Source of the DNA: Colius striatus
Taxonomy: Eukaryota; Chordata; Aves; Coliiformes; Coliidae
Length of the DNA stretch: 64,000 bases
Assembly: GCF_028858725.1 (NCBI RefSeq)
Contig: NC_084768.1
Span: forward strand, 2,959,853 to 3,023,852
Reading direction: 5' to 3'
Part shown: positions 57,290 through 64,000 of the stretch, in pieces
Layout of the letters: every line of letters begins with the position of its first letter
Numbering within the stretch: position 1 is the first letter of the stretch
Translations under genes and position numbers: made by a program
Notes under the pieces: model-generated
Databases searched by the model: none
Told to the model about the DNA's origin: nothing
The model's input: only the letters and a program-made list of their open reading frames with translations

Positions 57290-57440
57290 AGTGGGAAACA
57301 GATTCTGGTGGTAAGAGTAGTGCAGCACTGGGAGGGCTGTGGAACCAGCTCCCTGAAGCAGAGCTTAAAGAAGCTCTGGGTTGATTGAGGCTGGGGCAGC
57401 AGTTGAATAGTTAATTGGCCTTGTAGGGCTTCTTCTAGTC
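57290..57440 (+). mobile_element. Possible old CR1 3' end
   Basis: GGAGGGCTGTGGAACCAGCT and a later GCCTTGTAGGGCTTCTTCTA recall a CR1 3' end, but no tail and no clear TCCAACC core remain. Tentative. Confidence 0.3.
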
Positions 57441-60400
57441 TGATTTCTTTTTTGTTCTAATCGTGGAGATATAAGTCAATGAAGTTGCTTGTTTATAAAT
57501 GAGACACTAGTGAAATGAATAAATGAGAGCAATTGTCTATGATTCTTTGGAAAGAATGAGAAGATACTGGTCTTAGCTGGAGGATGTGTCTGTAGGCTTG
57601 GTGACTGTGGTTTTACATACTTTTTAATGAGTGAAGAGTGCTCTAAAATTCCTGAAACACACATTTGTGTGAAGTGCTGCCAAAGAAGTTACAGTTTTTT
57701 TCTGTCTGTTTACAAGCAGGGTTATTTCCTTCCCTCCTCCCCACCTCCAGGAGCATGACATAGGAGAGATTTGGTCACATTCAGTGTCTTTTAGTTGAGC
57801 TGAAATGACAGAATGTATAGAAAGGCTGTGAAGTTTTGCTAAGATGAAAAAAGGGCATAATTTCAGCTCTATCAGATACCACTAGTGTGTTATGTAATAA
57901 AACAAAGCTCTAAATGTTACTATTCTTTAATAGTAAAGATCTTCTACATCCCCTTGGGAATATAACGTAAAGTAGAAGGACTTGTGTATATTTGGGATCT
58001 AATGCAATGTGATATTGAAAATAATGCTCTGCCAAAGTCAGATAGCTTGGGAAAAAGGAGTAGCTTTAGAAGGGAACACTTTAGGGAGGGGAGGCAATAA
58101 CACAGGCTTCTCAGCACACTTCTATGCCAGCATCCTGTAGTGAGGAAGATTGCTTTCCAGGGTCTCCTCCTGAAGTGGAGACATTGGAGTGCCACTGTTT
58201 CCAAGTAAATCTGCAGAGTAGTTTATGAAAGGAAATGGCTAGTGACATGTGAAAAGAATCCTATGGTGCATGTTGCTGGGAGTAGACACAGATTTGGAGG
58301 GTGGTTGGTTAGATACAGTTTCTCAAAAGTACCACAGAAATGGTCACAAACAGGAACAGAGTGCCACATCACTCCTGTTGAGGAGGAAACTGTCAGGTGT
58401 CTGTGAGGGTGGGGCCAGCACTGTGTTTCAGCAGTAAAGTATACAATGCTAGGCTTTTTCTAATGTATTTCAACAAGTCATTCATCTGGAGTTGATGCCA
58501 AAGGCATGAAATAGGCTCTGAAGCAGAAGAAAGCTTGGGTCAAGTCTGCTTTCTTACCTCTATTGAGTTCCATGTGGTAATTGTACTTGATACCCTCTTT
58601 TAACAAAACCCCTTCAGAGAGCTGCATAGAGGCTGTGGTTGTGTTTGATCAGTGAGGTGCTCCACAGCCACCTTTACAGGAGAATGAAGATCAGGAAAAA
58701 ATGAGTCTCTGGGAGGAAGCATCCCGTGTTGATGTGGGCAGCATGTCCTTATTGGCTGGATCGAGGTGATTGCAGGCCAGTTCAGCAGTACTGGCCCGGC
58801 CATAGCTTGACTCACTTGAGCTTTTCTGCTATTATGTTGGAGGCAAGGAGCCTGGCCATGTTTATGGTGCTTTGGGAACATTGAAGGGAAAGATCTGCCT
58901 GGCCTTGGTAGCAGGGAAGGCTGCTTCTTAAAAAAGCAAGGCAAGCCAGCATACGTAGGGGCAGGACACACTCCTCATAAAGGGTTCAAGCAAACTGGTA
59001 ACTTGGTGCAGATGTGGTATGCTTTCTATCACTGCTGCTGATGCCCTGTTGTGTGTTGTGTTGTGCACAGACATGCTTTCACTCAGTAACAGATATTTGG
59101 GACTAGGTTTAGGCCACCCCAATATGCAACGGTAAAGGCTGTAACGAGACAAGTTCTTGAGAAAACAGTGGATGCCTTAGTGGAAGCCTGCACTTTATTA
59201 GAAGGGGCTTTTTTTTTCAAACTGGTCAGATCATGTGTTGAAACTGATACTTCATGATGGCTTCCTGTGACCTTCTGCTCCTTTCCTCCTAGGGATGTCG
59301 GTTGTGCGTCCTCCTGTCCCGTTCCCAGATGCTCTGTTCCGCCTGCAGCGGAGTTCTCAACATCTGCTCCATGCAGGTCTGGGAAAGGGACAGGGTGGTG
59401 AAGTGCTGTGTTGAAGCACAGCAGCAGGCCATGGGAAATTGAAAGATCAGAGATAAGCAAGGAAAAATGTTCGGCAGCTTTATAAGCTCATTGCACGTTC
59501 CCTCCAGGGACTGGAAATACACCAGGATATGCTTTTCTTACCCTTAGAACTCGAGACTGTCTTTGGAAAGATGTGTGCTTCCAGATTCACAGCACGAGCA
59601 CTCCTCTTAGGAGCTAGCTGTTTTGTCCTGCCCTGAAGGAGGTGGCACAGCCCCTCCTGAAGGTGCTAAGCCATGCCTTAAGGAAATGAGGGTGCAAGTG
59701 TAACGTGTCCATTGTGTCTCATACTGAACATTGTGGCTACTTGTTCAGAGAAACTGTGTGCTGATTCAGTGCTGATAACACATGCTGGAGGAGGGATTTT
59801 ATAGTCTGTGTGGCCTTACTTTCAAAACTCCAGGGCCTTTAGCTCTCATGACATTTACCTGGGAGAGCTGAGCAGTTCTTAATTTCATCAGAAGGCACAT
59901 AATCAGTCCAAAGGCTTCAGAAGCCTGGTCGGGAGAAATGAAGCTGCTCGAGATGATACACTGAGAGAGAAACTTTACAAGCAGAAGCCTGGCCAAATGG
60001 CAAAATAAAACCCAATCAATGTTAGAACTAGATTAGATTGGTTGTTGATCATGTGAGATCCTCTTTGCAAAACTTCTGTAACCTTACTTTTCTCTTCAGG
60101 GAGGGGTATCATTTTTATCATACTGTGAATATCATTCTCATCTGTGACACGGTGTGTATCTGGGCTCTGTGGAGTCTGCAGCGTGCTTGCAAGAGCTTTC
60201 TGCCTCTCCCAGCTTTCCCTGTAAGAGATCAGTTATCATGGTTGAACATCTCTTCTCCAAAATTAACTTGGCTTCAAATAAAAGCAACTATTTTGTAATA
60301 GTTTTGTTTACTCTGAAGCATTTGATGTGCTTTCTAAGTAACAAGCATTCTGTATGCTTTAGGTTTGTGTTTTGTTAATTATTCATTCCACATGTTTTGT

Positions 60401-62325
60401 TTTGGTTTTTCTTTTAAAAGCACATTATCTCTCTGTCAATTTAGTGGGAATTTGTAGCCTGATGGAGACATCTCTTTCTCCAGAACAGACACTTTCAGAG
60501 TGTTTCACCTAGAATGACAGCAGGCCATTTAATTCCCCCTTGATCCTCAAGGAAATGGGTTTATGTCACTAAATGCTTTCCAAAGGCCACAGAATAGCAC
60601 TGGGTGGATCTTTGCTTCTGACCATTGAGTTAGTACTCAGTGTGTCTTGAATCATTTTATCTTCCCGTACTTAAAGGTCTTCTTCACATTAAAAAAAAAA
60701 AAAGGTTCCCAGTTTTGACTTGAGCTCCCTTTGCTGCTTTATGAAGAGTAGAAGCATGGAGGTTCCTGGAGAGATGAGTAGCCTTGGAGGGCTGGTCATG
60801 GCCATGTCCCACAGCAACAGGGAAGCTGGTAATTGGAAGTGAAAATGTAATGGTTTAGAACTATCAGCCAATGACTAAATCTGAAATTCCAAGTGGGTCC
60901 TTTCTTTATTCAAGCCCTGTCTGGGCTTTTGATGAACTTTACTACTGCTGGACAGGAGAGTTGCATTTGCTCTAACGAGCATCATATAGAAGTCCTCCCA
61001 GAAACTCCAGCTGGTGCAAAGCTGGCCACCTTCTAGCTAGTAGACACTCAGGAGGCTTGAGCCTCTTCACTGATTTCCTGAGGCAGCTGAGTAGTGTTGC
61101 TGATGCTTTTTTACAGCTCTGAGTGACCCAGGGTTGTGGTTTGAGAGCATGGTCATTTTGTCCAGCAGTCTTGCATCCAGCAGCTGTGATTAACTTGGGA
61201 ATGCCGTGCTGCTGGCATCTCTGAGGTTGAAGCACTTCATGTTCACGATAGGGCGTTTTTGAACCGAGGGCCCCTTGCTTTTAAATTCACTTTTCTTGGC
61301 AGTCTGTCAGAGCCCAAGTCTGGCAACCTTTGTGAGATGAGCTTCACTTATTTTAGCTATTGGTCTGTCACTGTGTTTTTAATTTTTGCTGCACTTCAAT
61401 AACTGACACGATGCTGGAATAAATAAACGGGCTGTGAACATTCTCACAGTTTTTGGAAGTCCAGCTCAGGGCAAGATTGAGTTTTTAATTAACACTGTCC
61501 ATGAGATTTATTGTTAAAATGGTATCCTTTTAAATAAGTAAATCTGAAGTTGAGTAAGAGATGAATATTGAAACCTGATGTGGGATCACAGAATCGTTCT
61601 AGCACATGCAGTAGTGGTGCATGGGACCTTGCCCAGCAGAGCCCAGGACCATGACAGCTCTACACTCTTGTTTCTTGTGAGTTACAGGTCATTCCACTCC
61701 TGGGCCATGAGTGGGATGTCATCTTTATCTCTCTCTTTATATTTCCAATGTAGCATACGTTTCTCTCTGTTGAAAAGCACCTGAAAACCATCAATATTTT
61801 AAATATGTATAAAACAGATTTTTAGTACAGTGAAGAGCTTCAGGAAGGCCTTTGAATGCCCATCTGAAAAAGAACTGTTTAAGGGTTTTTGCTTCTTTTA
61901 GCCCCTACTGATACATAAATTCTCCAGAAAGAGGCCCAAGCAAGGGAAGAGGCTGTAAAGGCATCCTCTCACCATAGAGGTATCTTGGCAAAAGTCTAAT
62001 TCATCAGGGATCAAAAGATGTTCTCCTGATTTTCTTCCGTTACACAGGAGGAGTTGATATCTGATTTGCCTTTTTTCCTGGGAGAGTCTTTGAGGGTGTT
62101 TGCAGGATGTGATTTATGTTTGCACATTCTGGTTCTGTGATTTATGGATTTTCTTCTTTAAACTCACAGTCTTCTTTTAAATCCTGATGAGTATTTGTGA
62201 CTCTTTATGACTGGTTGTGTAGTGAACCCTGAGCAGTAGTAAAAAGTTCACAAACCTTGAGGATATTTTTATGTGCAGAAATTTGAGGTTTCATATGAAC
62301 TCCTCTTGAGATCTTTGTTAACCTA

Positions 62326-62545
62326 CACAGAATCTTAAGGGTTGGAAAGGATCTCAAAAAATCATCCAGTCCAACCCTCCTGCCAGAGCAGGGACACCTC
62401 AAATAGGTCACACAGGAACTTTTCCAGGTGGGTTTGGATGTCTCCAGAGAAGGAGACTCCACAACCCATCTGGGCAGCCCCTTCCAGTGCTCCTTCGCAG
62501 TGGAGAAATTCTTCCTTGTGTTTCTTTGGAACCTCTCAGCCCTTT
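62326..62545 (-). mobile_element. CR1 LINE fragment (3' end)
   Basis: Antisense 3' end. ACACAGAATCTTAAGGGTTG, GAAAGGATCTCAAAAAATC, CATCCAGTCCAACCCTCCTG and CCATCTGGGCAGCCCCTTCC follow in the order of a reversed CR1. It lies in ROR1 intron 1. Confidence 0.92.
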
Positions 62546-64000
62546 TAATTTCAAGCTGAGAATCTACAGGGAATGTCCAAATCAAACTGATTTGCTTTTG
62601 GTTTCTTTGTTGAGACAGATTAGGCTGGACATGAAGCTAACTGTACTGTTCCTTTCATCCCTGAACTGGTTTTAATGGGGAGCCAGATTTGCTAGCGGTG
62701 ACACTTGTCTCTGGTTTCAAAGTCTGTATATCTGTGAAGGCTGTAGTAGTTCAGGGGAAATTCGTGGATCTGTGTTGAAAATGTAAAAAGTTGGGTGTTG
62801 GGAGAAGGAGAAAAAGGTCTCCTCAGTGTTGATAGTGGGTAAAGTCAGTTTTCAGCGAGTTTGTGCAATAGAGATTACTTGCAAACTCATGTTATCTTCC
62901 TTTGCCATAAGGCTCTTGGTTGAGTAATGTAATGTCTTGGTGAGTGCCACAGGTGGAAATGGCTCCTGTAAATGTGGTACTTTGACAAGGATTTTGGGGA
63001 AGCTGAACATCCAGGGGTGCTCTGTTGTCATTCATGAGGCCTGTTCAGTTCATTCAAGGCCATTCTGAAGGTTTGGAGCACTGGTTGAATATTTTTGCCC
63101 TGCATTTTGTTTATCATGGGCTATAACAATTCCATCCAGCTTTAAAACATCCAGACCTCTTTCTCTAGAAGGTTTTGACTGAGCACAGCATAAATGACTT
63201 AACTGGCGTTGTTCTTCCTGTTGTGTAAGGAAATGACTGACACTGTGGCCTCAGGCACCACAAACCATCCAGCAAGGGTCATAGCAGGGAGAGGATGCTG
63301 TCACTGCCTTTGGCTTGGGGAAGTTGCAGTGGGGAGGGTTCTGCACGCTTTAGGGTTTGTTTGGGGTTTCTTTTTGGTCAGCTCTACAGAAATTCCCTAC
63401 CCAAACCCTGTAATTGTCTGTTACACCGTTCCCCCTGCCAGTTATTATCTCCTGAGATTATCAAGGGTTAACTTCACATGGACTAATTGTAATAACTGAA
63501 AAGGCCCAAGGGGAAGAATTCTGTCTCTGCGTTGCAAGTAGGGGATTAAGTGTGTATATATTCAGTGTAATTTGCTGAGAGGTGTCTATGTACATATCTG
63601 TCAGGAGAGCTGTGAAATCCTTTGAAATGTTGCAAAGGATTGATACTTGGTGATATGGAGGCTCAACTTTCTCTTGCTTTTGTTGCATTATCCCACTGAA
63701 GCTAATTTTAAGTGTTTTTTTTTTAATCCCCTTGCCTATAGAAGCTGGTGTCAGGCTGCTTGAGAAGGGGCTTGTGTTCTTGAAGGATTACTGTGCTAAT
63801 TTAGCTTTCATTTCATCAGGTATCAAGGCCTGATGACATCCTGCTATTTGTTACTGTACCTTTACTGTAAATCACTGACACCAGCGATGGTTGGTGATTC
63901 CACTGCGGGTAACCGAGGTGTGCAGGAAGGAAATGCTTGCTTTTGATCTCTACTTGTTTTACTGTCTTAAAGATCCTACAAGTGGTTATGACCCTCTGGG

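Larger units (their letters stand above)
53228..64000. other. ROR1 intron 1, 5' part
   Basis: No further exon is recognised in 10.8 kb, as expected because ROR1 intron 1 is very long in vertebrates. It holds a two-copy duplication (54689-54832), a possible CR1 remnant (57290-57440), a clear antisense CR1 (62326-62545) and otherwise AT-rich unique sequence. The last 20 bases do not look like an exon. Confidence 0.65.

Noticed and set aside
61580-61700. Possible CR1 start (GGATCACAGAATCG)
   Set aside because: Only about ten bases resemble a reversed CR1 tail, and the following sequence does not fit.

Overview
The window reads as vertebrate nuclear DNA from a bird. Short coding exons sit between GT and AG splice sites in long introns. 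CR1 retroposon fragments with avian-type 3' tails (ATTCTGTG-like) are scattered throughout. Two long terminal repeats resemble endogenous retrovirus LTRs common in neoavian and songbird genomes. No prokaryotic or viral gene organisation is present. The songbird assignment is inference from remembered repeat families; bird is well supported.

Three protein-coding genes lie head to tail on the + strand, in the order known from human 1p31.3: EFCAB7, PGM1, ROR1. Positions 1155-10873 carry the last eight coding exons of EFCAB7, a ciliary EF-hand protein of the Hedgehog pathway, with poly(A) signals at 11369 and 11401. PGM1 (phosphoglucomutase 1) is complete. A first exon in a CG-rich promoter (13221-13466) and an alternative, homologous first exon 1B (21339-21596) both splice in the same phase to exons 2-11 (24724-35134). 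The predicted proteins are 562 and 566 residues. The catalytic serine, the metal-binding DGDGDR loop, the CGEESFG sugar-binding loop and the SGTGS phosphate-binding loop are all intact. A poly(A) signal lies at 35465. From about 52.7 kb a second CG-rich island holds the first coding exon of ROR1 (53128-53227, signal peptide); everything after it is ROR1 intron 1.

The 17 kb between PGM1 and ROR1 is gene-free as far as I can see. It holds CR1 fragments, a 36-bp minisatellite of ten units, a 1292-bp solo LTR inserted inside that minisatellite with a 5-bp target duplication, a possible second LTR-like block near 50.4 kb, and AT-rich stretches that could be conserved regulatory DNA.

The most unusual item is the solo LTR. 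Its minus strand holds a 312-codon open frame that spans most of the element and stops directly before the AATAAA signal. The tandem repeats inside the frame all have lengths that are multiples of three. Other points worth a check are the weak GTTGGT donor of PGM1 exon 1B, the missing N-terminal extension of that isoform relative to human, the GGGGCC run in the PGM1 promoter, and two upstream ORFs plus a YY1-type motif in the ROR1 leader. I found nothing that qualifies as a new multi-gene system.
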